The notes under the pieces: generated by a model
Database searches by the model: none
What the model saw: the letters and a program-made list of their open reading frames with translations, nothing else
What the model was told of the DNA's origin: nothing
Shown: positions 8,200 to 15,150 of the stretch, piece after piece
Position numbering within the stretch: position 1 is the stretch's first letter
Layout of the letters: each line of letters starts with the position of its first letter
Assembly (NCBI GenBank): GCA_030057555.1
Contig: JASGUU010000002.1
Location: forward strand, 1-35,429
DNA length: 35,429 bases
Direction of reading: 5' to 3'
From: Bacillota bacterium
Lineage (GTDB): Bacteria; Bacillota; Clostridia; Saccharofermentanales; Fastidiosipilaceae
Position numbers and translations under genes: made by a program

Positions 8200-9614
8200 G
8201 CCGCAACCCGAGTCTCACCCAGACCCCCATGCCCGTCCAGGACCCCGCCCTGCGGGCCCGCAACTTCGACGAAGTCGCACTTGGCTACAGCGCCGCACTG
8301 GCGGTCGAAGAAGCCGGCCGCTGTCTCGACTGCCGCCAGGCACCCTGCATCGCCGGCTGTCCCGTCGGTGTCCGGATCCCCGACTTTATCCGCCAGGTGG
8401 CGGCCCGGGACTTTGCCGCCGCCTTTGACACCATCACGCAAAGCAACAGCCTGCCGGCCGTCTGCGGACGCGTCTGCCCCCAGGAAACCCAGTGCGAGGC
8501 CCGCTGTGTCCGCGGCATCAAGGGCGAGCCGGTCGCCATCGGCCGCCTTGAACGCTTCGTCGCCGACCACCACCGCGAGACGGTGGGGGCACGCCCCGAG
8601 CCCGTCCCCGCCAACGGCCACCGCGTCGCGGTTGTCGGCGCCGGTCCGACGGGTCTCTCCTGTGCCGCCGATCTCGCAAAACTGGGCTACAGCGTGACAA
8701 TTTTCGAGGCCTTTCATACCGGCGGCGGAGTCCTCGTCTACGGCATCCCGGAGTTCCGCCTGCCCGAAAGCATCGTCCGCGACGAAATTGCGAATCTCGA
8801 GGCCCTCGGCGTCAGACTCGAAACCAACATGGTGATTGGCCGCGTTCTGACCGTTGATGAACTGCTCGACGATTTCGGCTACGAGGCGGTCTATCTCGGC
8901 ACCGGTGCGGGACTGCCGACCTTCCTGGGCATAGAGGGCGAAAACCTCATCGGTGTTTACTCCGCCAATGAATACCTGACCCGCTCCAACCTGATGCACG
9001 CCCATGACGAGCGCTATGACACTCCGATCCGTCGCTCGCACAGTGTCGCCGTCATCGGCGGCGGCAACGTCGCCATGGACGCTGCCCGCACCGCCCTGCG
9101 TCTCGGCGCCGCTGAGGTCACGATCGTCTATCGCCGCAGCTTCGAGGAGATGCCCGCCCGCATCGAGGAGATCCACCATGCCTGCGAGGAGGGTGTGCGT
9201 TTCGAGAATCTGGCCTCACCCACCCGCATTCTGGGCGACGAGCGGGGCCAGGTACAGCGCCTCGGCTGCCTGCGCATGGAGCTCGGCGAGCCGGACGCCT
9301 CCGGGCGGCGCCGGCCTGTGGAAATACCGCATTCCGACTTCGAGCTCGAGGTCGACACGGTTATTGTCGCCATCGGCACCAGCCCCAACCCCCTGATCCG
9401 CAACACCACAGCAGGCCTCGAGACGAACCCGCGCGGCTGCATCGTCGCCGCTGCGGACGGCAGTACCAGCCGCCCCGGCGTCTTCGCCGGCGGTGATGTC
9501 GTGACCGGCTCTGCCACGGTCATTCTGGCCATGGGCGCAGGGAAAAAGGCCGCGGCGGCGATCGACGCCTACATCCGCGGCAAAACGGAGCCTAAAGACT
9601 GCAGCGAAAACTAG
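8196..9614 (+). CDS. nfnB: NADH-dependent ferredoxin:NADP+ oxidoreductase, beta subunit (NfnB; GltD/GltA-like)
   Basis: The 472-residue flavoprotein belongs to the glutamate synthase small subunit family. The N-terminus carries two [4Fe-4S] ligand sets (C43/C46/C51/C55 and C90/C94/C100/C104). The FAD Rossmann motif is GAGPTG (148-153), the NADP(H) Rossmann motif is GGGNVA (288-293), and the closing FAD motif is VFAGGD near residue 430. It is often annotated as homotetrameric glutamate synthase. No large GltB glutaminase subunit is nearby, and the adjacent NfnA favours the Nfn transhydrogenase, which couples NADH and reduced ferredoxin to NADP+ reduction. The stop codon shares a CTAG with the stop of the convergent cca gene. 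Confidence 0.87.
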   Translation: MSRNPSLTQTPMPVQDPALRARNFDEVALGYSAALAVEEAGRCLDCRQAPCIAGCPVGVRIPDFIRQVAARDFAAAFDTITQSNSLPAVCGRVCPQETQCEARCVRGIKGEPVAIGRLERFVADHHRETVGARPEPVPANGHRVAVVGAGPTGLSCAADLAKLGYSVTIFEAFHTGGGVLVYGIPEFRLPESIVRDEIANLEALGVRLETNMVIGRVLTVDELLDDFGYEAVYLGTGAGLPTFLGIEGENLIGVYSANEYLTRSNLMHAHDERYDTPIRRSHSVAVIGGGNVAMDAARTALRLGAAEVTIVYRRSFEEMPARIEEIHHACEEGVRFENLASPTRILGDERGQVQRLGCLRMELGEPDASGRRRPVEIPHSDFELEVDTVIVAIGTSPNPLIRNTTAGLETNPRGCIVAAADGSTSRPGVFAGGDVVTGSATVILAMGAGKKAAAAIDAYIRGKTEPKDCSEN

Positions 9615-10927
9615 ACCCGGCCTCGATCTGCAGCGTCAAGGCATCGCGCCAGCTCCAGCAGCGGAGTTCTGGCATTCGCGACACGCTCGTGGATCACGGC
9701 GGCGAGCAGCCGGTGCAGAAGCGGGCTGCGGCGGGCGGCACCAATGCCCAGATACTCGAGGTCATGGCCGTCGATGGCGAGGTCCTGCAGTCTCACGAAG
9801 TCGCCTTCCCTGAGCACCCGGTGGTCCTCGGCGACAGCTTGCTCCAGCAGCCCCGTCCCCTCCCCCAGCGGCAGCCAGGGATCGTCCGCTTCGAGGCACT
9901 GCAGCAGCCCGAGCGCCAGCTGCGAGACCGGGCTCATCTTTGTGGCATGGAGCTCGCGTGCAGCCAGGCGCAGCTCAGCGTCGCTGACACTCCGTTTCCC
10001 GGCCAGCAGAGCGGACCAGTGCGACAGGGCACCCAGAGCTTCATGGAGGCGGCGGCGCAGGGCACGCGGCAGCTGCTGGTCGCGCAGCAGGGCTTCCGCC
10101 GCCTCGCGCTGCCCGGGACCACCGAGGCAGCTGCGCAGCAGGGCGAGATGGCTGGACTCAGGCTCCGCGGCCACAGCGGCGGGCAGCAGATGTGACCAGG
10201 TCGCCTCCGTAACACCGGGCATCTCCCACAGCAGCGGCCAGGCATGGCGCCAGATCACAGCGGGCGCCGCCCAGGCCAGGCTGCGCCAGGGCGCCGTGAG
10301 AATCCCTCTCCGCTCGACAGCCAGACGCTCACGGGCCACCATGTCGAGGAGGTCCGCCTGTTCGAGCATCGCCCGTGCCGTAGCCGCCTCCGGCTCGAGT
10401 CCGAATCGCGCCATGAAGCGCAGCCCGCGCAGAATTCTGAGCGCATCCTCGCCAAAGCGCAGCCTGGCATCGCCAACCGCACGCAGACGGCCGGCGGCGA
10501 GATCACAAATCCCCGACCAGGGATCCACGAGCCCGTCCCGAGGGCTCCAGCAGATGGCATTGACGGTAAAGTCGCGGCGGGCCAGATCGGCCATGATGTC
10601 ATCGACGAAACGCACCGCATCCGGCCGCCGGTGATCGCTGTAGGACCCGTCCATCCGCAGTGTCGTCACCTCGCAGGCGAGCCCCTCCTCCACCACCGTG
10701 ATCGTCCCGTGGGCGAGGCCGCTGGCATGCGCCTGCCGGCCGAACAGCGCGAGGCCCTCTCCGGGCAGGGCCGCAGTCGCGATATCGTAGTCCAGAGGGT
10801 GGATGCCCAGCAGGGCATCACGCGGTGCGCCGCCGACGATCCAGGCCCGGCGGCCGGCCTGCTCCAGCTTCTCCAGCACGGCCACTGCACGGGGATCCAT
10901 CAGCCCTGCCAGCTCTGTCTCGAGCAC
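9611..10927 (-). CDS. cca: CCA tRNA nucleotidyltransferase
   Basis: The enzyme adds or repairs the 3' CCA (or terminal A) of tRNAs without a template. Class II signatures are all present: the VGGAPRDALLG nucleotidyltransferase motif with the downstream PLDYDIAT acidic pair, the RFVDDI and RRDFTVNAI motifs, and VGDARLRFGEDALRILRGLRF. No HD phosphohydrolase domain is evident. The frame is open to an ATG at 11029, but that longer N-terminus lacks a ribosome binding site and would contain a perfect 13-bp hairpin. I therefore prefer GTG at 10927, with GGAG eight bases upstream, giving 438 residues and placing VGG at the usual distance from the start. ATG at 10903 is another option. Confidence 0.88.
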   Translation of the reverse strand: MLETELAGLMDPRAVAVLEKLEQAGRRAWIVGGAPRDALLGIHPLDYDIATAALPGEGLALFGRQAHASGLAHGTITVVEEGLACEVTTLRMDGSYSDHRRPDAVRFVDDIMADLARRDFTVNAICWSPRDGLVDPWSGICDLAAGRLRAVGDARLRFGEDALRILRGLRFMARFGLEPEAATARAMLEQADLLDMVARERLAVERRGILTAPWRSLAWAAPAVIWRHAWPLLWEMPGVTEATWSHLLPAAVAAEPESSHLALLRSCLGGPGQREAAEALLRDQQLPRALRRRLHEALGALSHWSALLAGKRSVSDAELRLAARELHATKMSPVSQLALGLLQCLEADDPWLPLGEGTGLLEQAVAEDHRVLREGDFVRLQDLAIDGHDLEYLGIGAARRSPLLHRLLAAVIHERVANARTPLLELARCLDAADRGRV

Positions 10928-10979
10928 CGTCCGCTCCGTGGCCCGGAGCCGCGCGCGGCCCGCGCTGATCCCTGAGGCA

Positions 10980-11008
10980 GACGAGCCCCGGCATGGCCGG
11001 GGCTCGTC
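10980..11008 (-). terminator. GC-rich hairpin between trxA and cca
   Basis: GACGAGCCCCGGC (10980-10992) pairs perfectly with GCCGGGGCTCGTC (10996-11008) across a three-base loop, 34 bp after the trxA stop. No T-run follows on either strand, so it may be an RNA processing or mRNA-stability element rather than a classical terminator. Confidence 0.4.
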
Positions 11009-11041
11009 AGTTGTCGAAATATCCTGCATCCGTGTCCGGGA

Positions 11042-11356
11042 TCAGAGATCCAGCATCGCGCGGATCGCTTCCTTCGGCTTCGCACCGATGCTCTTCTTTA
11101 CGACCTGGCCACTCTTCATCACGGCCAGCGTCGGGATGCTCATGATGCCAAACTTCGCGGCGAGTTCGGGCTCTTCGTCAACATTGACCTTACCAACCAC
11201 AATCTTCCCGTCGAGCTCCTCCGCCAGCTGGTCAACAATGGGAGACACCATGCGGCAGGGTCCGCACCAGGCTGCCCAGAAATCGATCAGGACGGGCAGG
11301 CTCTCCTCCATGACGGCGGACTGAAAATTCTGGCTGGTGATGTTCACAACGCTCAT
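11042..11356 (-). CDS. trxA: Thioredoxin
   Basis: This 104-residue cytoplasmic disulfide reductase has the canonical active site WCGPC (30-34). It also has the FWAAWC lead-in, the conserved cis-proline in SIPT and a C-terminal helix, so it is full-length and apparently functional. AGGAGAA precedes the ATG. Reducing power would come from NADPH or ferredoxin through a reductase not seen here. It is followed by a strong hairpin and then cca. Confidence 0.96.
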   Translation of the reverse strand: MSVVNITSQNFQSAVMEESLPVLIDFWAAWCGPCRMVSPIVDQLAEELDGKIVVGKVNVDEEPELAAKFGIMSIPTLAVMKSGQVVKKSIGAKPKEAIRAMLDL

Positions 11357-11479
11357 TAGATTCGTTCTCCTGTTTCATCTGCGGCGCCTCGGGCACCGAC
11401 CATATTTGCATGGCAGGATAACACGCTTACGCGGTCCGGCAGGTAACAAAGGTTATGGCTTTTGGCAAAGACTTCCCTC

Positions 11480-12379
11480 TCAGTCGGAATACTCCGCCTC
11501 GGGATCCGAGTTTGACAGCACCACGAGCGAGGGAATGCGGTAGCCGAAGTCCGCCATCACCTGGGGATCCTGAAAGCGGCCATTGCCGGAAGGCCCGAGC
11601 GGAACCCTGAAGGCGGCATCATGGTTGGTGGCTGTTTTGACCAGCGGATGGCGGATTTCAAACTGCAGTTCGGCATAGCCGCTTTGCGGATCGACGCTGC
11701 AGCTGCCCAGTCTGGCGCCCGCCGCCACGCGCTGGCCGCGGAAGACCTGAAGCGTGGACAGGCCAATATAGACGGAATAGAGGGTATTGACGCGGTCGGC
11801 ATCGTAGTGAAAGGCCGGCGCCAGAGAGAAGCGATACTGTCCCTCAATCGGCTGGCGGTAGACCCTGTCGGCTGCAGGACCGCTGCCGGGGTCGAAGGAG
11901 CCATACTCGTTTGTGATGATCTCGGCACCGGAAACGGTCAGCGCGGAGCCGCTCGCGGCCGGGATTACGAAGTCGCCGACATGGCGCAGGACCACGTAGT
12001 GGAGCCGGCGGCTTCCCGTGCGCTCGAGCTTCCCCGTATAGGCAACCTCACCTGCGGCAATGGCATAAACCGGAGCCTGATTCAGCGTCGTGACCCAGAT
12101 CTCGCCGGGTACGGAACCCACCCCTCCGCCCAGCTCTCCGGAAATCTGACTGCCCGGAACCGAGCCCATCGCCTGGGCCAGAGTCCAGCCTGCCACCGTG
12201 CGACCGAAGGGATCGCGCAGGAGGTTCTGACGCGGATCCTGCTGCTCCGCCGCACCCGGAACAGGCAGGGACAAGCCGCAGGCACCGAGCAAAAGAGTCA
12301 GAAAGAGAACCAGACCTGCCCGGAGAAGTCCGTTCAGGGTAGCGGGGTGGCGCTCATTCGCCGGACGGCTGGACTTCAC
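11480..12379 (-). CDS. Lipoprotein with a degenerate M23/LytM-type domain
   Basis: Starting at GTG 12379 (GGGGAGGAGG twelve bases upstream) the product is about 299 residues. An ATG at 12421 is possible but lacks a ribosome binding site and overlaps ftsB further. A hydrophobic signal ends in LLLGAC, a lipobox with C34 as the lipidated residue. Residues about 95-265 follow the M23 beta pattern (VYAIAAGEV, YVVLRH, VYIGLSTLQVFRGQRVAAGARLG). The final catalytic motif HLHFE is replaced by ELQFE (237-241), and I see no upstream metal-binding H-x3-D. It is therefore probably a non-catalytic LytM-like protein, perhaps an amidase activator or a cell-wall scaffold. It overlaps the end of ftsB by 26 bp, so a division role is plausible but inferred. 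Confidence 0.65.
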   Translation of the reverse strand: MKSSRPANERHPATLNGLLRAGLVLFLTLLLGACGLSLPVPGAAEQQDPRQNLLRDPFGRTVAGWTLAQAMGSVPGSQISGELGGGVGSVPGEIWVTTLNQAPVYAIAAGEVAYTGKLERTGSRRLHYVVLRHVGDFVIPAASGSALTVSGAEIITNEYGSFDPGSGPAADRVYRQPIEGQYRFSLAPAFHYDADRVNTLYSVYIGLSTLQVFRGQRVAAGARLGSCSVDPQSGYAELQFEIRHPLVKTATNHDAAFRVPLGPSGNGRFQDPQVMADFGYRIPSLVVLSNSDPEAEYSD

Positions 12380-12761
12380 TAGCTTCTGCCGCCTCCTCCC
12401 CGTCAACGAAAAGGATCTCATTGGGCCGGATCATGCCGAGCTGGCCGCGGGCATATTTCTCGACAAAGGCATCGGAGTCGAGCTCATCCAGCTGACGCTC
12501 GATGTCCGCCGCCTGACTGCGGGCGCGTTCGAGCTGTGCGCTCAGCACGCGACCGCGCTCAACGAGGTGCTCGCGTTCGGAACTCATGGTATGAAGCAGA
12601 AAAGCGGCAGCGAGCACGACGATCAGCACCACAGCCAGCGCCAGCACCCGCGGTACGCGGCGCAGGCGCATTCTGAGCGTGTCCAGCCAGCCACTCTCCG
12701 CCTGCGATCTGGCGGAATGGGCCGGATGATGTGTCATCTCATGTCGGGCTCTCTGTGACAT
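12354..12761 (-). CDS. ftsB: FtsB/DivIC-family cell-division protein
   Basis: This 135-residue bitopic membrane protein has a short cytoplasmic head, one transmembrane helix (about 38-57), a heptad-rich coiled coil (61-95) and the family tail DAFVEKYARGQLGMIRPNE (97-115). DivIC/FtsB joins FtsL and FtsQ/DivIB to regulate septal peptidoglycan synthesis. The ribosome binding site AAGGAGAGG lies just before the ATG. In many Clostridia divIC lies close to rqcP and mazG, as here, but 1 kb of non-coding DNA intervenes. The acidic tail after residue 118 is not conserved as far as I can judge. Confidence 0.85.
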   Translation of the reverse strand: MSQRARHEMTHHPAHSARSQAESGWLDTLRMRLRRVPRVLALAVVLIVVLAAAFLLHTMSSEREHLVERGRVLSAQLERARSQAADIERQLDELDSDAFVEKYARGQLGMIRPNEILFVDGEEAAEASEVQPSGE

Positions 12762-12794
12762 GCCTCTCCTTCCAGCGATTGGTGATTACTCTCG

Positions 12795-12803
12795 ATTCTA
12801 CCA
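12795..12803 (-). promoter_or_regulatory. Probable extended -10 promoter of ftsB
   Basis: On the minus strand TGG followed directly by TAGAAT (12800-12795) forms an extended -10, about 34 bp before the ftsB start codon. No good -35 is seen. Confidence 0.4.
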
Positions 12804-13143
12804 GTTTCTCCCGGAGCATGGGACCACGCCGGTTTGGCTTTTGACTGAGCGTCTATGGACGCACGCATCGTGTAGCCACCAGGGAGCCGTCTGCCCTTTT
12901 ATAGACGACAGCGATGACATGGAGCAAAGCTGCGCCAAAAAGCAGGTGTGTCTCTGACTGAATTTTCAGGCAGAGAAGCTCATGCGGTCATTCACGGGCA
13001 GGAAATGTGAAAGTTCGTCAATGACCCCAGCTGATGTATGTAACTTCGACAAAATGGGGGTGCACGTCAAGAGTGCCGGGAAGCGGTTGAGCATGCCAGG
13101 AACACGGCTGGCAAGGGAGAAAGGCAGCTGGCGGACTTCTGGT

Positions 13144-13420
13144 GGTCAAAACGAGGAGTTTTCCAAAAAACCATTTGGATTACTCGCTATCCTGACCACA
13201 AAGGGGCCGTTTCTGGTCAAAACGAAGAGTTTTCCAAAAAACCATTTGGATTACCCGCTATCCTGACCACGAAGGGACCATTTCTGGTCAAAACGAAGAG
13301 TTTTCCAAAAAACCATTTGGATTACTCGCCATCTTGACCACAAAGGGGCCGTTTCTGGTCAAAACGAAGAGTTTTCCAAAAAACCATTTGGATTACCCGC
13401 TATCCTGACCACGAAGGGGC
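13144..13420. repeat. Array A: four tandem 71-bp repeats with internal dyad symmetry
   Basis: Units start at 13144, 13215, 13286 and 13357, each beginning GGTCAAAACGA; the first three are exactly 71 bp and the fourth stops after 64. Units are over 90 percent alike by eye. Units 1 and 3 share variants (ATTACTCGC, CAAAGGGGCC), and units 2 and 4 share others (ATTACCCGC, CGAAGGG), so the array may have grown by duplicating a two-unit block. Within each unit, GGTCA (1-5) pairs with TGACC (50-54) and TCCAAA (19-24) with TTTGGA (31-36). In units 1 and 3, GAGT (13-16) also pairs with ACTC (39-42). All pairs share one axis. The period is not a multiple of three, so the array is not coding. Confidence 0.93.
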
Positions 13421-13507
13421 GCGCACTTCGCTGCGCGGCGCGCTGCTTGTCGGGATCTCCTAATCTTACGGCATCAGAGCAACAGAACCTGGATCGCTTC
13501 ACCATCT

Positions 13508-13523
13508 CCTGGCACGTGCCAGG
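13508..13523. repeat. Perfect 16-bp palindrome
   Basis: CCTGGCACGTGCCAGG is self-complementary over its whole length. It could be an operator for a dimeric regulator or a small cruciform. No promoter is evident beside it. Confidence 0.5.
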
Positions 13524-13630
13524 GCGTGTCTGTCACCTCGCCGCTCGCTAAGCTATCGCATACCATTCATATTCCGGCAGTTTACGAGATTGATCGCTAC
13601 GCTGGCCACGGGAGAAGGGATCTTCTATAT

Positions 13631-13644
13631 GCCTGCATGCAGGC
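13631..13644. repeat. Perfect 14-bp palindrome
   Basis: GCCTGCATGCAGGC is self-complementary and lies 107 bp after the 16-bp palindrome. Function unknown. Confidence 0.45.
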
Positions 13645-13807
13645 TACGCTAAAATTTCGGTGTTTCAGGTGTTTGAGAAAGGGCGCGGAAAAAGGTTTTA
13701 CGCATCCCGACAAATATGACGTGACGTGCGCCGGTTTGGCGGCTCACCCTGGCCGGGTACGGGCACCGCGATTCCGGCCATCCGGACCCCGGCGCAGCCA
13801 CGGTTGT

Positions 13808-14077
13808 CTACTGCTCTCCGACCCGTCGCTGCGTACCCTCGAGGACTTCATAAAGCAGGGCGGCCTCCTCACGGCGGACATTCTCGCGCACGTCGAGGAC
13901 ACGCACGCGCGAGGAACCACTGCCGAAGGAGATTTCGATGATGTCTCCGACCGCAACGTCGGCGGAGGGCTTCGCGATGCGGCCGTTCAGGGCTACGCGG
14001 CCATTCTCGCAGACCTCGTTGGCCACGGTCCGGCGCTTGATGATGCGCGCGACTTTCAGGAATTTATCGAGTCTCAT
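13808..14077 (-). CDS. rqcP: RqcP-type S4-domain RNA-binding protein (YabO/Hsp15 family)
   Basis: The 89-residue product is almost entirely an S4 domain: MRLDKFLKVARIIKRRTVANE, then NGRVALNGR and the A-VGDIIEI strand. In Bacillota this protein works with RqcH on stalled 50S subunits, stabilising peptidyl-tRNA during C-terminal alanine tailing. It overlaps mazG by 4 bp (ATGA), so the two are translated together. The size and the position beside mazG and near divIC fit the family. Confidence 0.9.
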   Translation of the reverse strand: MRLDKFLKVARIIKRRTVANEVCENGRVALNGRIAKPSADVAVGDIIEISFGSGSSRVRVLDVRENVRREEAALLYEVLEGTQRRVGEQ

Positions 14078-14790
14078 GCATTCTCCTCGCTACTTCTCTC
14101 AACATAGCCGCGGTTCGCCGCGCTCAGGGCTTCCTCGGCATCGATACCGCAGCGGTTGCCGAGGGCGGCGAGCGCAAACAGCAGTTCGCCGTAAGCTGTC
14201 TCAAGCTCCGGCGACGCCGTCGCGCCAGGACCGGGCTGCAGGTCGTTGACAGCTGCGAGACCACGGCCGACAGCGAGCCAGGGATCCTCGTCCATGCCGG
14301 CCCGCCGCTCAAGCTTCTGCGCCCGCAGCAGGGCAGGCAGGGCCAGCGCCACTCCGCGCAGCCGATCGGCGGTGCTCTCGTAGCCTTTTTCCTTCTGCTT
14401 GTTACGCTCCCAGAGATCCAGCACTTCACCGGTCTCCTCCACGTGATCCTGGCCGAAGACATGGGAGTGACGGTATATCAGTTTCTTCACGATTCCGTCG
14501 ATGACATCGCCGCGGTCGAAGAGCCCCGCCTCCCGGGCGAGTTCGGTCTGAAAGGCCACCTGCAGCAGCAGGTCACCGAGCTCTTCGCAGAGGGCTTTCA
14601 CATCGCCGCGGTCGATCGCATCGGCCACCTCGTAGGCCTCCTCGATGACATGTGTACGCAAAGTCGCGGATGTCTGCTCACGGTCCCAGGGACAGCCGTC
14701 CGGCGCGCGCAGCAGAGCTACAATCCGCTCCAGGTCCTCAAAGGCATCGTAGCGGGGGCGCTTCAGAAATGTCTCGCGGTCAAAATCCAT
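14074..14790 (-). CDS. mazG: MazG nucleoside triphosphate pyrophosphohydrolase
   Basis: The 238-residue enzyme hydrolyses NTPs or dNTPs to monophosphates and is viewed as a house-cleaning enzyme. Signatures are the CPWDREQT lead-in (33-40), the first metal-binding motif EEAYE (50-54) and the second, EELGD (69-73), with YRHSHVFG further on. The C-terminal MazG repeat is shorter and weaker than in E. coli MazG (263 residues). It starts immediately after the stop of the small upstream gene and overlaps rqcP downstream, forming a tight three-gene operon. Confidence 0.9.
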   Translation of the reverse strand: MDFDRETFLKRPRYDAFEDLERIVALLRAPDGCPWDREQTSATLRTHVIEEAYEVADAIDRGDVKALCEELGDLLLQVAFQTELAREAGLFDRGDVIDGIVKKLIYRHSHVFGQDHVEETGEVLDLWERNKQKEKGYESTADRLRGVALALPALLRAQKLERRAGMDEDPWLAVGRGLAAVNDLQPGPGATASPELETAYGELLFALAALGNRCGIDAEEALSAANRGYVERSSEENA

Positions 14791-15054
14791 CTAGTCCTCC
14801 AGATAGCGCAGCTGCAGGCGATCGAAGGCGACCGGCTCGTCAAACTGCTCGGAAAAGAACAGCGTCTGCCGGAAGCGTGCGATCTCCCTGGTGTTCTTCG
14901 GCAGCCAGAGCGGGAGGGGGATCGCGAGGGCTTTGCACAAAGCAATCAGACAGAGGGTCATGCGGCGATGAAAGCCGAGCTCCGTATCGCTGTTGCCAAC
15001 CAGTTCGCGGCCGACGACCGTGTTGCCGCGATAGAGAATGCCTTCGAGTCTCAT
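14791..15054 (-). CDS. Small conserved-looking protein of unknown function upstream of mazG
   Basis: I do not recognise this 87-residue protein. It has an N-terminal MRLEGILYRGNTVVGREL strand pattern, a middle hydrophobic helix (LCLIALCKALAIPLPLWLPKN) and a polar tail with REIARFRQTLFF and LQLRYLED. Its stop codon (14791-14793) abuts the mazG ATG, so it is co-transcribed and probably real. There are two candidate starts: ATG at 15063, which overlaps the TATAAT box, and ATG at 15054, seven bases after that box. Neither has a ribosome binding site, so the message may be leaderless. A role next to mazG and rqcP cannot be deduced from sequence alone. Confidence 0.65.
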   Translation of the reverse strand: MRLEGILYRGNTVVGRELVGNSDTELGFHRRMTLCLIALCKALAIPLPLWLPKNTREIARFRQTLFFSEQFDEPVAFDRLQLRYLED

Positions 15055-15061
15055 GTCGTCC

Positions 15062-15118
15062 ATTATAGATTAGGGTGTAAGTTCACGCCCTTTTCACGTA
15101 CCGTTGGAATCTGTTCAC
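15062..15118 (-). promoter_or_regulatory. Promoter with three phased TTCAC repeats (mazG operon)
   Basis: A consensus -10 TATAAT (15067-15062) lies 7 bp before the ATG at 15054, with no recognisable -35. Upstream, the plus strand reads TTCAC at 15082-15086, 15093-15097 and 15114-15118, spaced 11 and 21 bp, or about one and two helical turns. Direct repeats with an 11-bp period are typical of OmpR/PhoP-family activator sites, so an activator-dependent promoter is a reasonable inference. Confidence 0.5.
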
Positions 15119-15150
15119 AATTTCACCATTAAAACGATACAGGCGCTATG

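Larger units (their letters stand above)
12804..13807. other. Non-coding region between rqcP and ftsB
   Basis: About 1 kb without a supported gene. It contains the four-unit 71-bp array (13144-13420), two perfect palindromes (13508-13523 and 13631-13644) and otherwise unremarkable sequence. Open frames crossing it either read through the repeats or run antisense to rqcP. In many spore formers this position holds yabP and yabQ; neither is detectable. Confidence 0.6.

Noticed and set aside
13526-14107. 193-residue plus-strand frame overlapping rqcP
   Set aside because: Runs antisense to the well-supported rqcP and through the palindromes; no ribosome binding site or family motif.
15114-15120. 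Rex half-site TTCACAA in the mazG promoter
   Set aside because: Only one half matches; the other TTCAC copies are direct, not inverted, repeats.
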